This document shows positions 1 through 8,089 of a stretch of 64,000 nucleotides of DNA, in pieces. How positions within the stretch are numbered: the stretch's first letter is position 1; every line of letters begins with the position of its first letter. The position numbers and the translations under genes were made by a program. The notes under the pieces were generated by a model that was given only the letters and a program-made list of their open reading frames with translations, did no database searches and was not told where the DNA came from. This DNA comes from Ga0077523 sp038324085 (lineage in GTDB: Bacteria > Pseudomonadota > Gammaproteobacteria > Burkholderiales > Ga0077523): assembly GCA_038324085.1 (NCBI GenBank), contig JBBQHP010000010.1, forward strand, positions 62,001-126,000. Direction: 5' to 3'.

Positions 1-344
1 TTGCGGCGCAGCGCGAGGATCAGCGCGAAGGTGTGCTCCGGCACCGTGTGGATCGCATAGTTGCGGATGTTCGCGACGGCGATGCCGCGGGCGCGACAGG
101 CCTGCACGTCCACGCAGTCGTAGCCGGTCGCGGTGACGGCGATCAGCCTCAGCTTCGGCAACTGCGCGAGCACCGGTTCGCGCAGTTCGACCTTGTTGAC
201 GAGGGCGATGGTCGCGTCCTGCAAGCGATGAACCACGTGGTCGGGTGCGGTCGAGTCGTACTCGGCCCATTCGTGCTCGAAAGCCGGGCGGCGGATGATC
301 GCCTTGATCGAATCGCGTTCGAGGAGGACGACGTGGTGAGTCAT
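1..344 (-). CDS. D-2-hydroxyacid dehydrogenase, N-terminal part (cut by window edge)
   Basis: Only the first 114 residues are inside the window, starting MTHHVVLLERDSI; the 3' part lies before base 1. The visible part is the N-terminal substrate/lid half of the D-isomer-specific 2-hydroxyacid dehydrogenase fold, with the conserved run VTATGYDCVDVQAC followed by VANIRNYAIHTVPEHTFAL. The NAD-binding GxGxxG motif falls outside. Family members reduce hydroxypyruvate or glyoxylate with NAD(P)H in the cytoplasm. Its ATG (bases 342-344, read on the minus strand) overlaps the TGA of the aminotransferase as TGATG, so the two are probably translationally coupled and act together in serine/glyoxylate metabolism. 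Substrate is inferred from the neighbour. Confidence 0.85.
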   Translation of the reverse strand, partial: MTHHVVLLERDSIKAIIRRPAFEHEWAEYDSTAPDHVVHRLQDATIALVNKVELREPVLAQLPKLRLIAVTATGYDCVDVQACRARGIAVANIRNYAIHTVPEHTFALILALRR

Positions 345-1588
345 CAGTGTCTGACTTCCCGGTTGTCGGCGAATCGCGAAACGTATGCGTCTTCGCGCGC
401 GCGCTGCTTCGCCGCTACCGCGTCTTCGCCGCGCCAGTAGTTCTGCGCCGCTGCCACGCCGCTGCCCGGTTCGATCCTGATGCCGATGTCCAGCATGGCC
501 ATCTCGGCGCCGCCCAGTGCCCCGATCAGCATCAGTTCGTTCAGATCGCCGATGTGGGCGATGCGGAACACCTTGCCCGCCACTTTCATCAGGCCCGTCC
601 CCAGCGACAGGTTGTAGCGCCGGAACGCAACATCGATCACATGCGCGCTGTCGATGCCCTCGGGCACGACGATGGCCGTGACCGTGTCGGAATAGCTCTT
701 CGGTGCCTTGGCGCACAAGCCGAGTCTCCAGCCGTTCAGGATCGCTGCCCGTACGCCCGAGGCGAGATAGTGATGACGATGGAAGACGTTCTCGAGGCCT
801 TCTTCCTGGATCATGGCGAGCGATTCGCGCAGGCCGTGCAGCAGCGGCAGCGCCGGCGTGTAGGGAAAGAAGCCGGTCGCGTTGGCGCGGACCATGCTGC
901 CGAAATCGAAGAAGTAGCGTGGCTGCGTGGACCTCTCGCTCGCGGCGAGGGCTTTCTCGCTCGCGCACACGATGCCCAGGCCGGCCGGCAGCATGAGGCC
1001 CTTCTGGGATGCAGCCACGCAAACGTCGATACCCCACTCGTCCATGCGCAGGTCGATGCTGGCAAGCGAGCTCACGGCATCGACGAGCAGCAGGGCGGGA
1101 TGGCGGGCGGCATCCAACGCGTGGCGCACGGCCGCGATGTCGCTGACGACGCCGGTCGAAGTCTCGTTGTGGGTGGCCAGCACCGCCTTGATCCGGTGGC
1201 CCGTGTCGCGCTCGAGGATCTCGAGATAGCGCTCGACCGGCAGGCTGTCGCCCCAGTCGCAGTCGATCGCTTCGACCTCGAACCCGAGGCGTTTCGTCAT
1301 CTCGATCCAGTTGTGGCCGAACTGGCCGAAGCGCGCGGCCAGCACCAGTTCGCCCGGGGACAGTGTATTGGTCAGCGCCGCTTCCCAGCCGCCGGTGCCG
1401 GTCGCCGCGAACACGATGGGCGTGCCGGCCTCCGTCTTGAAGACCTTCTTGAGACCGGCCAGGACGGTGCGCGTGAGTTCGGGGAAGTTCGACGAGCGAT
1501 GGTCCGCCATGGCCCCGACCATGGCCCGCTGCACGCGGTCGGGCACGTTGGTGGGGCCGGGAATGAACAGGAAGTTGCGACCGGCCAT
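344..1588 (-). CDS. sgaA: Serine-glyoxylate aminotransferase (class V, PLP)
   Basis: 414 aa, the usual length for class V alanine/serine-glyoxylate aminotransferases. It opens MAGRNFLFIPGPTNVPD, the family's typical N-terminus; the longer open frame upstream has no family resemblance, and a purine-rich CGGAGAG precedes this ATG. The PLP lysine is K196 in VAASQKGLMLPAG, and the Asp of LLLVDAVSSLASID lies before it. The family moves the amino group of serine to glyoxylate, giving hydroxypyruvate and glycine. The downstream overlapping 2-hydroxyacid dehydrogenase would reduce the hydroxypyruvate. Ureidoglycine-glyoxylate aminotransferase belongs to the same family and cannot be excluded next to a ureide/pyrimidine cluster, but the sequence looks more like SgaA. 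Confidence 0.9.
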   Translation of the reverse strand: MAGRNFLFIPGPTNVPDRVQRAMVGAMADHRSSNFPELTRTVLAGLKKVFKTEAGTPIVFAATGTGGWEAALTNTLSPGELVLAARFGQFGHNWIEMTKRLGFEVEAIDCDWGDSLPVERYLEILERDTGHRIKAVLATHNETSTGVVSDIAAVRHALDAARHPALLLVDAVSSLASIDLRMDEWGIDVCVAASQKGLMLPAGLGIVCASEKALAASERSTQPRYFFDFGSMVRANATGFFPYTPALPLLHGLRESLAMIQEEGLENVFHRHHYLASGVRAAILNGWRLGLCAKAPKSYSDTVTAIVVPEGIDSAHVIDVAFRRYNLSLGTGLMKVAGKVFRIAHIGDLNELMLIGALGGAEMAMLDIGIRIEPGSGVAAAQNYWRGEDAVAAKQRAREDAYVSRFADNREVRH

Positions 1589-1788
1589 GGGGGCTCTCCG
1601 GGATAGGGGGTGCGGGATCTCGTCTGACGACAGAGTTGGGCGACCCTGCCAGGAGACTTTAGGAAGATAGTGTATCGGGCCGACGGCCTGCTGCGTGCGG
1701 CCGACCGGCGTGTCCATCGCTTGGCGATCGACGCGACGGGAGCGCGCCGCGGGCCCGAACGCCCGGTCCCGCCCGGGGACCGGCCGGC

Positions 1789-2139
1789 TCAGCGCGCCGC
1801 GATCGGCGCCGGCAGATCCGCCCTGCGGGTGAACTGCCAGTCGATGAAGATCCCCGGAATCTCCTGGCCTTCGCCGGTGATCTTGAACTGGTCGCGATGC
1901 GGTTCGCCGGAGAGGTACAGCGTGAACTCACGCAGGGGTCCGAACACCGAGGTCGTCGGGCCGGCGTAGTGGGTCACCTTGATCTCGGCCATCAGGACTT
2001 CACCGTCCACGGCGTAGGTGCCGACGTAGAAGTACCGGCCATCGCCGCCGACGATCCGGCCCGACTCGAAGACGGCGATTCCGGCCGGCCCGTTGGTTAC
2101 AGGGGAAACGAACTCGGCAGACCAGAGACCTTCCAGCAT
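1789..2139 (-). CDS. Small GrlR-family-like protein
   Basis: 116 aa beginning MLEGLWSAEFVSPVTNG. The pattern of a short beta-rich domain with WSAEF, GIAVFESGRIVGGDGRYFYVG and VFGPLREFTLYLSG resembles the GrlR/lipocalin-like small proteins found outside type III secretion loci, where the role is unknown. The open frame extends far upstream, but only this C-terminal part has protein-like composition, and an AGG sits about 7 bases before the chosen ATG. No signal peptide or membrane segment. It faces away from the DUF3830 gene and has no operon partner. Confidence 0.6.
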   Translation of the reverse strand: MLEGLWSAEFVSPVTNGPAGIAVFESGRIVGGDGRYFYVGTYAVDGEVLMAEIKVTHYAGPTTSVFGPLREFTLYLSGEPHRDQFKITGEGQEIPGIFIDWQFTRRADLPAPIAAR

Positions 2140-2487
2140 TCGGACCTCGTGGAATATCGCGTCAGCGACGTGGGTAGTGGGACAACGAATCGGCTGCCTG
2201 GCGGTCTGCGCAGCGACCGAAGGCGGCGCGGCGCTGCGAACATCCATGGTGCGAACACGGGGGACCAGACTCTGCCCCCCAAGCCATCCCGAAAGCCTGT
2301 CGGGTGTCCTGCGGGGAGTTGCTACGCACGGAACTTTCCTCTCGCGATTCTCGATGACCGGGGCGGTGGGGATCAGGACGCAAGAGTGCAGGGGCCGGCA
2401 CCGCCCGGTGGCGTACATCTGGCCGGCAGCGCTCCAAACGGATACGCTCCCGACTGCATGGCAATCGGCGTTCCCGGGAGGCTGACG
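2140..2487. other. Intergenic gap with an imperfect dyad
   Basis: 348 bases between the divergent GrlR-like and DUF3830 genes. Open frames here are short shadows with no recognisable product. The only structure I see is an imperfect dyad at about 2259-2280, a run of five G and a run of six C flanking CCAGACTCTG. It is too tight in the centre for a good RNA hairpin and could be a REP-like remnant or a protein-binding site. No convincing -35/-10 pair. Confidence 0.3.
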
Positions 2488-2901
2488 ATGGCGGATGTGG
2501 CGATCACGGTCGGAGATCTGAGGTTCACCGCCCGCTTCGAGGACGCGCTGGCGCCGATCACCTGCAAGAAGCTGCGCAGCGTGCTGCCGTTCGCCAACCG
2601 GCTCATCCAGACCCGGTGGAGCGGCGAGGCCGCCTGGGTGCCGCTCGGGGAACTCGATCTGGGCATTCCGCCGGAGAACGCGACCAGCCACCCGTCCCGC
2701 GGCGACATCCTGTTCTACCCGGCGGGCGCGAGCGAGACGGAGCTGCTGATCCCCTATGACAGTTGTTGTTTCTCGAGCAGGATGGGACAGCTCGCGGGCA
2801 ACCATTTCCTGACCCTGGTCTCGGGCCACGAACACTTGGCCGAGCTCGGCCGCCGAGTGTTGTGGGAAGGCGCGCAGCCGATCCTGATCGAAGCTGCGTG
2901 A
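2488..2901 (+). CDS. DUF3830 family protein (cyclophilin-like fold)
   Basis: 137 aa, full length for DUF3830. Visible family features are the FEDALAPITCKKLRSVLP segment, TRWSGEAAWVPLGEL, the ENATSHPSRGDILFYPAG turn, and the C-terminal SSRMGQLAGNHFLTL. Ligand and reaction are not known for the family, which is often found beside transporters and amide or hydantoin catabolic genes, as here. The start is set by GGGAGG at 2476-2481, 6 bases before ATG. The TGA is followed with no gap by the ATG of the NTF2-like gene, so the two are co-translated. Confidence 0.8.
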   Translation: MADVAITVGDLRFTARFEDALAPITCKKLRSVLPFANRLIQTRWSGEAAWVPLGELDLGIPPENATSHPSRGDILFYPAGASETELLIPYDSCCFSSRMGQLAGNHFLTLVSGHEHLAELGRRVLWEGAQPILIEAA

Positions 2902-3498
2902 ATGGCGGCCGCGCCAGGCGCAGCGCAGGCGCGCGAACTGCTCGAGCGCTACGTCGAGGCCAAGGATCTGAATCGGCCGGAACTCACGCCGGCCCTCTAC
3001 AGTCCGGACGCCGTCCTGAGCTTCTCCATTGCGACGGATGAAATCAGTTTCCCCGACGAGGTCAGGGGCCGGCAGGCGATCACGCGCACGCTGGTCACCG
3101 AATTCGGCGAGCGCTTCGACCGCTGTCGCACCTTCTACGTGTGCGACAGCCTCTCGGTTCATGACCATTGCATTGCGTTCCTGCCCTGGCTCGTGGTCAT
3201 GCGCGAGACCGCCTCGCGCACGCTGCGCGTGGGCAAGGGTTGCTACCGCTGGGTGTTCGAGCCCGACGGGCGGCCAGCGGTGCGTGCCATGAAGATCCAC
3301 ATCGCGCGCATGGCCGGGATCGCGGATCCCGATGGCAGCATGCTCGAGCGCGTGCAGGCAGGCCTGCCGTACCCATGGCTCGCGCCCGCGGAGTTGCGGC
3401 GCGTTGTCGACGCCCTGGTCGCGGGCGGCCCCGCGCTCGAATTTCTGACGACGTTTCGCGAAACGGTTGCGCCGAACGAGTGCGGCGTGTTCAATTGA
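2902..3498 (+). CDS. NTF2/SnoaL-like domain protein
   Basis: 198 aa. The first ~140 residues show the cone-shaped NTF2-like pattern: an N-terminal helix (ARELLERYVEAKDLNRPEL), then YSPDAVLSFSI, RGRQAITRTLVTEFG and later strands ending YRWVFEPDGRPAVRAMKIHI. Such domains serve as isomerases, dehydratases or ligand binders, so the reaction cannot be read from sequence. A C-terminal helical extension (about 150-198) is extra to the domain. The ATG directly abuts the stop of the DUF3830 gene, suggesting a two-gene unit. No signal peptide, so probably cytoplasmic. Confidence 0.65.
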   Translation: MAAAPGAAQARELLERYVEAKDLNRPELTPALYSPDAVLSFSIATDEISFPDEVRGRQAITRTLVTEFGERFDRCRTFYVCDSLSVHDHCIAFLPWLVVMRETASRTLRVGKGCYRWVFEPDGRPAVRAMKIHIARMAGIADPDGSMLERVQAGLPYPWLAPAELRRVVDALVAGGPALEFLTTFRETVAPNECGVFN

Positions 3499-3579
3499 CG
3501 CACCAAGCGTGAGCGGGCTACCTTACGGCACGACCAGCACGACAGCTGTATGGCAAGAACTTAGGTGCGAATTCACGTT

Positions 3580-3594
3580 TGGCACGGTGCGTGC
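3580..3594 (+). promoter_or_regulatory. Possible sigma54 (-24/-12) promoter
   Basis: TGGCACGGTGCGTGC fits the RpoN arrangement GG-N10-GC (TGGCAC-N5-TTGC), with one deviation in the -12 element (GTGC for TTGC). It lies about 165 bases before the deacetylase-family gene that opens the catabolic cluster. A nitrogen-controlled promoter would make sense for pyrimidine/ureide use. No enhancer-binding site was identified. Confidence 0.35.
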
Positions 3595-3758
3595 GACAAG
3601 CGCCCGTTGCGCTGACGGGATTGTGCAAGCATTCGCTGCTACGCCAATCCCGGCGTCGAGTTGTCCGATCGATCCTTTCGTCCGGCTGTCCGCGTCAGAC
3701 CGAGCAATCGCCCGGCGCCGGTTCGTCCTGAGAACCCGAATTTCAAAAGGAGGATAAG

Positions 3759-4640
3759 GTGGCCAAGGAAATCCATTGTGCTTTCGGTGTCGACGTCGAT
3801 GCCGTGGCTGGCTGGATCGGATCGTACGGAGGCGAGGATTCGCCGGACGACATCTCGCGCGGGTTGTTCGCGGGCGAGGTCGGGGTGCCGCGGCTGCTCA
3901 ACCTGTTCAAGCGCTTCGGCATCAAGACCACCTGGTTCATCCCGGGTCACTCCATCGAGACCTTTCCAGAGCAGACTGCGATGGTGGTGGAAGCCGGGCA
4001 CGAGATCGGCATCCACGGTTACACGCACGAGAACCCCATTTCGATGACCCCTTCGCAGGAAGAAGAGGTGCTCGACAAGTGCATCGATCTGGTGACCAGG
4101 GTTTCGGGCCGCCGGCCCACCGGCTACGTCGCACCCTGGTGGGAGTTCAGCACGGTCACCAACGAGCTGCTGCTGAAGAAGGGCATCAAGTACGATCACA
4201 GCCTGATGCACAAGGACTTCGAGCCCTACTACGTGCGGGTGGGCGACAAGTGGACGCTGATCGACTATTCGAAGAAGCCGAGCGAGTGGATGCGCCCATT
4301 GGAGCGCGGCGTGGCAACCGATCTCATCGAGATCCCCGGCAGCTGGTATCTCGACGACCTGCCGCCGATGATGTTCATCAAGAAGGCTCCGAACTCGCAC
4401 GGATTCGTGAACCCCCGGCACCTCGAGGAAATGTGGCGCGACCAGTTCGACTGGGTCTACCGCGAGATGGACTATGCCGTGTTCACCTTCACCATCCATC
4501 CGGACGTTTCCGGCCGGCCGCAGGTGTTGCTGATGCTCGAGCGCCTGTTCCACTACATCGTCCGGCACCCCGGGGTGACGTTCACCACCTTCGACGACAT
4601 CGCCAACGACTTCGCCCGCCGCAGCCCGAGAAAGAAGTGA
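3759..4640 (+). CDS. Polysaccharide deacetylase-family hydrolase (PuuE / cyclic-imide-hydrolase type)
   Basis: 293 aa NodB-fold protein. Catalytic/metal features are the Asp pair in FGVDVDAVAGW (D12, D14) and the H86-x3-H90 pair in GHEIGIHGYTH, followed by PTGYVAPWWEF and, near the C-terminus, FTFTIHPDVSGRP. Enzymes of this subgroup act on cytoplasmic C-N ring or amide bonds (allantoinase PuuE, cyclic-imide hydrolase) rather than on polysaccharides. The lack of a signal peptide and the neighbouring pyrimidine genes support that reading. It starts at GTG, set by AAAAGGAGGA at 3745-3754. It is the first gene of the long catabolic block. The exact substrate is unknown. Confidence 0.8.
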   Translation: MAKEIHCAFGVDVDAVAGWIGSYGGEDSPDDISRGLFAGEVGVPRLLNLFKRFGIKTTWFIPGHSIETFPEQTAMVVEAGHEIGIHGYTHENPISMTPSQEEEVLDKCIDLVTRVSGRRPTGYVAPWWEFSTVTNELLLKKGIKYDHSLMHKDFEPYYVRVGDKWTLIDYSKKPSEWMRPLERGVATDLIEIPGSWYLDDLPPMMFIKKAPNSHGFVNPRHLEEMWRDQFDWVYREMDYAVFTFTIHPDVSGRPQVLLMLERLFHYIVRHPGVTFTTFDDIANDFARRSPRKK

Positions 4641-4681
4641 CGCGCCGCTGAGCGGCCCTGCAACCCGGAGGCGAGGACGCA

Positions 4682-5695
4682 ATGGAGAGCTGGCGCAATC
4701 GCAAGACGCTGATACTGAGCCGCAGCGAGATGGTCGGCCTGCTGACGCCGGCCGAATACAACGGCTGCGTCGAGCAGGCCTACCGCATGCACGGCGAGCG
4801 GCGCTTCTACATGGATCCCAAAGGCCACATCGTGCTCGACAAGTATCCGGGCGAGTGGGAGGCCATGCCTTCGTATATCGAGGAGCCCGAGGCCGCCGCC
4901 TGCAAATGGGTCTCGATCCGCGAGCAGAACCGCGCGAAATTCGATCTGCCCACGGTGTTCTCCATACTCATCTACACGCACCCGGAAACCGGATTTCCGC
5001 TCGCGATCTGCGACGGCAGTCATCACACGGTCATGCGCACCGGATCGGCGGCGGCCGTTTCGGTCAAGTGGCTCGCCCGCAAGGACTCGAAGACGCTCGC
5101 CATTGCCGGCGCCGGCCACATGGCGGCCGGCGTGCTCGCCACCTGCAATGAAGTGTTCCAATGGGACGAAGTGCGCGTCTGGAGCCGCTCGCAGGGCGCG
5201 CTCGATCGCTTCATCGCCGAACAGCGGCCGCTGTACCCGGATCTGAAACTGCGGCCGTCCATCGACCTGGAACAGGTGGTACGCGGCGCCGACGTGCTGG
5301 TGACGGTGACACCCGCGCGTGGCGCGATCGTGAAGGACGAGTGGATCGGCGAGGGCATGCACATTGCCGCGCTGGGCGCCGACAAGGGTGGCGACCAGGA
5401 GCTCGAGGGCGCGATCCTGCAGCGCGCCCGCATTTTCGTCGACGACATCCGGCAGTGTCGGACCGACGGCGAGATCAACGTACCGCTCGAGCAGGGCTTG
5501 ATCAGGGAACAGGATATTGCCGGCGAGATCGGCGAGCTGATCGTCGGCAAGAAGCAGGGACGCACCTCGGACCGGGAGATCACCTTGTTCGATTCCACCG
5601 GGATCGCGTTGCAGGATTCGGCGACCATCCCGCTCGAGTACGAGCGGGCGCTCGCCGCAGGAGTGGGTATCGAGAAGAAGATGATTTCCACCTAG
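4682..5695 (+). CDS. Ornithine cyclodeaminase / mu-crystallin family protein
   Basis: 337 aa, normal family length. The Rossmann NAD(P) site is IAGAGHMAAG (about 141-150), preceded by the family block MRTGSAAAVSVKWLA (about 118-132) and followed by ADVLVTVTPARGAIV and GTDKGGDQEL-like AALGADKGGDQEL. Members are ornithine cyclodeaminases, ketimine/pyrroline-2-carboxylate reductases or alanine dehydrogenases, and specificity cannot be assigned here. It sits 41 bases after the deacetylase-family gene and 56 before the transporter, so it probably acts on a product of the imported compound. Confidence 0.85.
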   Translation: MESWRNRKTLILSRSEMVGLLTPAEYNGCVEQAYRMHGERRFYMDPKGHIVLDKYPGEWEAMPSYIEEPEAAACKWVSIREQNRAKFDLPTVFSILIYTHPETGFPLAICDGSHHTVMRTGSAAAVSVKWLARKDSKTLAIAGAGHMAAGVLATCNEVFQWDEVRVWSRSQGALDRFIAEQRPLYPDLKLRPSIDLEQVVRGADVLVTVTPARGAIVKDEWIGEGMHIAALGADKGGDQELEGAILQRARIFVDDIRQCRTDGEINVPLEQGLIREQDIAGEIGELIVGKKQGRTSDREITLFDSTGIALQDSATIPLEYERALAAGVGIEKKMIST

Positions 5696-5751
5696 TTTCC
5701 GCTTGGCCGTTCCGAGGCTGCCCATCGCGTCGCCCCCTACAGGAGAGAACC

Positions 5752-7095
5752 ATGACCGATAAAGTGCACGGCGAAACGCCGCTCAATCCCGACACCCCCG
5801 CTGCCGATGCCGCCGCACCGGCAACGCTGGGACGCCGCAAATTCCTCAGGACCGCCGCGGTGACGGCCGGCGCAGCCGCGGGCGCGAGCCTGATCGACGG
5901 CTTCCCGCTGGTCTGGTCGCAGACCATGAAGGACGTCAAGCTCGTGCAGGTGGGCGGGTCTTATTCCGCGATCAAGGAGATCGCCGACCAGGCCACCAAG
6001 GACCTCGGGTTCACGGTCGAGATGCAGACGGCGCCGCACGACGCGCTGCTGAACCGGCTCGTCACGCAGCCGCAATCGATCGACATCGCCGACATCGAGT
6101 ACTTCTTCCAGTTTCACCTTCTGCCGCGCGGCACGCTGATGCCCATCGACCTGAAGAAGATCAAGCTCTGGGACAAGGTCGTGCCGATCTTCACCAAGGG
6201 CGAATATCCCGACGGCCGCAAGGTCTCGACCGAAGGCTGCCTGCCGTTCGAGGTGCAGTACATCGAGAAGCCGGGCGACAAGAAATTCGCCCGGCAGCCC
6301 ACCGGATTCGCCACGGGCATTCCGACCGTCTACAACGCCGACACGCTCGGCATCCGGCCCGACCTGGTCAAGCGCAAGATCGACAGCTGGTCCGAACTGC
6401 TCAATCCGGAATGGAAAGGCAAGACTGCCATCGTGTCCGTGCCAGGGATCGGCATCATGGATGCCGCCATGGCGATCGAGGCCCGCGGCGACATGAAGTA
6501 CAAGGACAAGGGCAACATGACCAAGGCGGAGATCGACAAGACCATCGAGATCCTCATCAAGGCGAAGAAGGACGGCCAGTTCCGCGCATTCTGGGCGACC
6601 TTCGACGAATCCGTGAACCTGATGGCGGCCGGCGAGACCATCATCCAGTCGATGTGGTCGCCGGCGGTCACTGCGGTACGCTCGCGCGGCCTGTCGTGCT
6701 ACTACGCGCCGCTGAAGGAAGGCTATCGCGCCTGGGCGAGCTGCATCGCGCCGATGGCCCATCTGAAGGGACCCAAGCTCGACGCGGCCTACGCCTATCT
6801 CGATTGGTACATGTCGGGCTGGCAGGGCGGCTTCATCGCGAAGCAGGGTTACTACAGTTCCATCCCGGAGACCGCGAAGAAGTTCATGAGCGCCGACGAG
6901 TTCGCCTTCTGGTACGAGGGCAAGCCGGCCAAAGGCGAGATCAAGGACCCGTACGGCAATCTCATGGAGAAGCCGGGCGCGGTGCGCGACGGCGGTGCCT
7001 TCTGGGATCGCATGGGCAAGGTGGCGTGCTGGAATACGCTGATGGACGAAAACCGCTACATGGTCAACAAGTGGAACGAGTTCCTGGCCGCATGA
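5752..7095 (+). CDS. Polyamine-type ABC transporter, periplasmic binding protein (Tat signal)
   Basis: 447 aa extracellular solute-binding protein of the spermidine/putrescine (PotD) class. Residues 27-50 form a twin-arginine signal, RRKFLRTAAVTAGAAAG, preceded by an unusually long Pro/Ala-rich leader, so export in folded form is likely. The mature part has typical cluster features such as TGFATGIPTVYNADTLG, IDSWSELLNPEWKGK and DAAYAYLDWYMSG. ATG is set by AGGAGAG at 5741-5747. Two permeases and an ATPase follow. The ligand is not predictable; by context it may be a cyclic ureide or amide rather than a polyamine. Confidence 0.9.
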   Translation: MTDKVHGETPLNPDTPAADAAAPATLGRRKFLRTAAVTAGAAAGASLIDGFPLVWSQTMKDVKLVQVGGSYSAIKEIADQATKDLGFTVEMQTAPHDALLNRLVTQPQSIDIADIEYFFQFHLLPRGTLMPIDLKKIKLWDKVVPIFTKGEYPDGRKVSTEGCLPFEVQYIEKPGDKKFARQPTGFATGIPTVYNADTLGIRPDLVKRKIDSWSELLNPEWKGKTAIVSVPGIGIMDAAMAIEARGDMKYKDKGNMTKAEIDKTIEILIKAKKDGQFRAFWATFDESVNLMAAGETIIQSMWSPAVTAVRSRGLSCYYAPLKEGYRAWASCIAPMAHLKGPKLDAAYAYLDWYMSGWQGGFIAKQGYYSSIPETAKKFMSADEFAFWYEGKPAKGEIKDPYGNLMEKPGAVRDGGAFWDRMGKVACWNTLMDENRYMVNKWNEFLAA

Positions 7096-7142
7096 TCCGT
7101 CGGGTTCGATGACGGGTCTCCGGGTCGCGGAGAACGCAGCGG

Positions 7143-7168
7143 GCAGGGGCGGCGTGGTCCGCCCCTGC
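7143..7168 (+). other. Intercistronic stem-loop between binding protein and permease
   Basis: GCAGGGGCGG and CCGCCCCTGC form a perfect 10-bp stem around a 6-base loop (CGTGGT), with no T-run after it. Hairpins in this place often protect the upstream binding-protein message or thin transcription into the permease genes, giving more binding protein than membrane subunits. This role is inferred. Confidence 0.6.
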
Positions 7169-7223
7169 TCGTGCCTGCACGAGATGCGGGCGATTGCCTG
7201 ACGCACAGGAAGGGCGCAACGCG

Positions 7224-8084
7224 ATGAAGCTCTCCCCCACGCTCACGTCCTACCTGCAGGTGGGGCCGATGATGCTGGTGCTGCTGCTGTTTTTCGGCGT
7301 GCCGCTGCTGGTGGTGATCGCGTTCAGCTTCTTCGATTTCGACGGCATCAATACCGTGCCGGCGTTCGTCTGGGACAACTACGCCGAGCTGTTCGCGTCG
7401 AAGGTCACGTTGTCGCTTTACCTCAAGACGATCTATTACGCGCTGGTGGTCTGGGCCATCACGCTGGTGATCGGTTTCACGGTGTCGTACTTCCTCGTGT
7501 TCCACGTGCGCAGCGTGATCTGGCAGATGGCGCTGTTCCTGCTGTGCACCGTGCCGTTCTGGACCTCCAACATCATCCGCATGATCTCGTGGATCCCGTT
7601 TCTCGGCCGCAACGGCATCTTCAACCAGGCGTTGCTGGGGGCGGGCATCATCAGCGAACCGCTCGAGTTCCTGCTCTTTTCGGATTTCGCCGTGATCGTC
7701 GCCTATGTGCACCTGTTCACGCTGTTCATGATCGTGCCCATCTTCAATTCGATGGCGCGCATCGACCGCTCGATCATCGAGGCGGCGTGGGACGGCGGCA
7801 GCAGTGGCTGGCGCATCGTCAGCGACATCATCGTGCCGCTGTCGAAGACCGGCATCGCGCTCGGCTCGATCTTCGTGATCACGCTGGTGATGGGCGATTT
7901 CTTCGTCGTGAAGGTCATGAGCGGCAGCCACAGCGCTTCGGTCGCCATGGCGATGTCGAACCAGATCGCGATGGTCCAGTACCCGCCGGCGGCGGCGAGC
8001 GCGGTGATCCTGCTGATCATCGTCACGCTCATGGTGGCGGCGATCCTGCGCCTGGTCGACGTTCGCAAAGAGTTGGCGAGGTAG
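7224..8084 (+). CDS. ABC transporter permease (PotB type)
   Basis: 286 aa with about six hydrophobic segments, the first at residues 13-35 (MMLVLLLFFGVPLLVVIAF). The cytoplasmic EAA coupling loop is IDRSIIEAAWDGGSSGWRI, which contacts the ATPase. The highly conserved TVPFWTSNIIRMISW precedes it. The start is fixed by AGGAAGGG about 8 bases upstream; the longer frame adds nothing family-like. It pairs with the following PotC-type permease as the inner-membrane channel. Confidence 0.9.
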   Translation: MKLSPTLTSYLQVGPMMLVLLLFFGVPLLVVIAFSFFDFDGINTVPAFVWDNYAELFASKVTLSLYLKTIYYALVVWAITLVIGFTVSYFLVFHVRSVIWQMALFLLCTVPFWTSNIIRMISWIPFLGRNGIFNQALLGAGIISEPLEFLLFSDFAVIVAYVHLFTLFMIVPIFNSMARIDRSIIEAAWDGGSSGWRIVSDIIVPLSKTGIALGSIFVITLVMGDFFVVKVMSGSHSASVAMAMSNQIAMVQYPPAAASAVILLIIVTLMVAAILRLVDVRKELAR

Positions 8085-8089
8085 CGGCG

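Noticed and set aside
347..1606. Large plus-strand frame (419 codons) opposite the aminotransferase
   Set aside because: It is the GC-rich antisense shadow of sgaA: Arg/Ala/Gln/His-rich with no family signal and no ribosome site.
2259..2280. G5/C6 dyad as a transcription terminator
   Set aside because: The complementary halves leave a one-base loop, and no T-run follows; kept only as a weak dyad.
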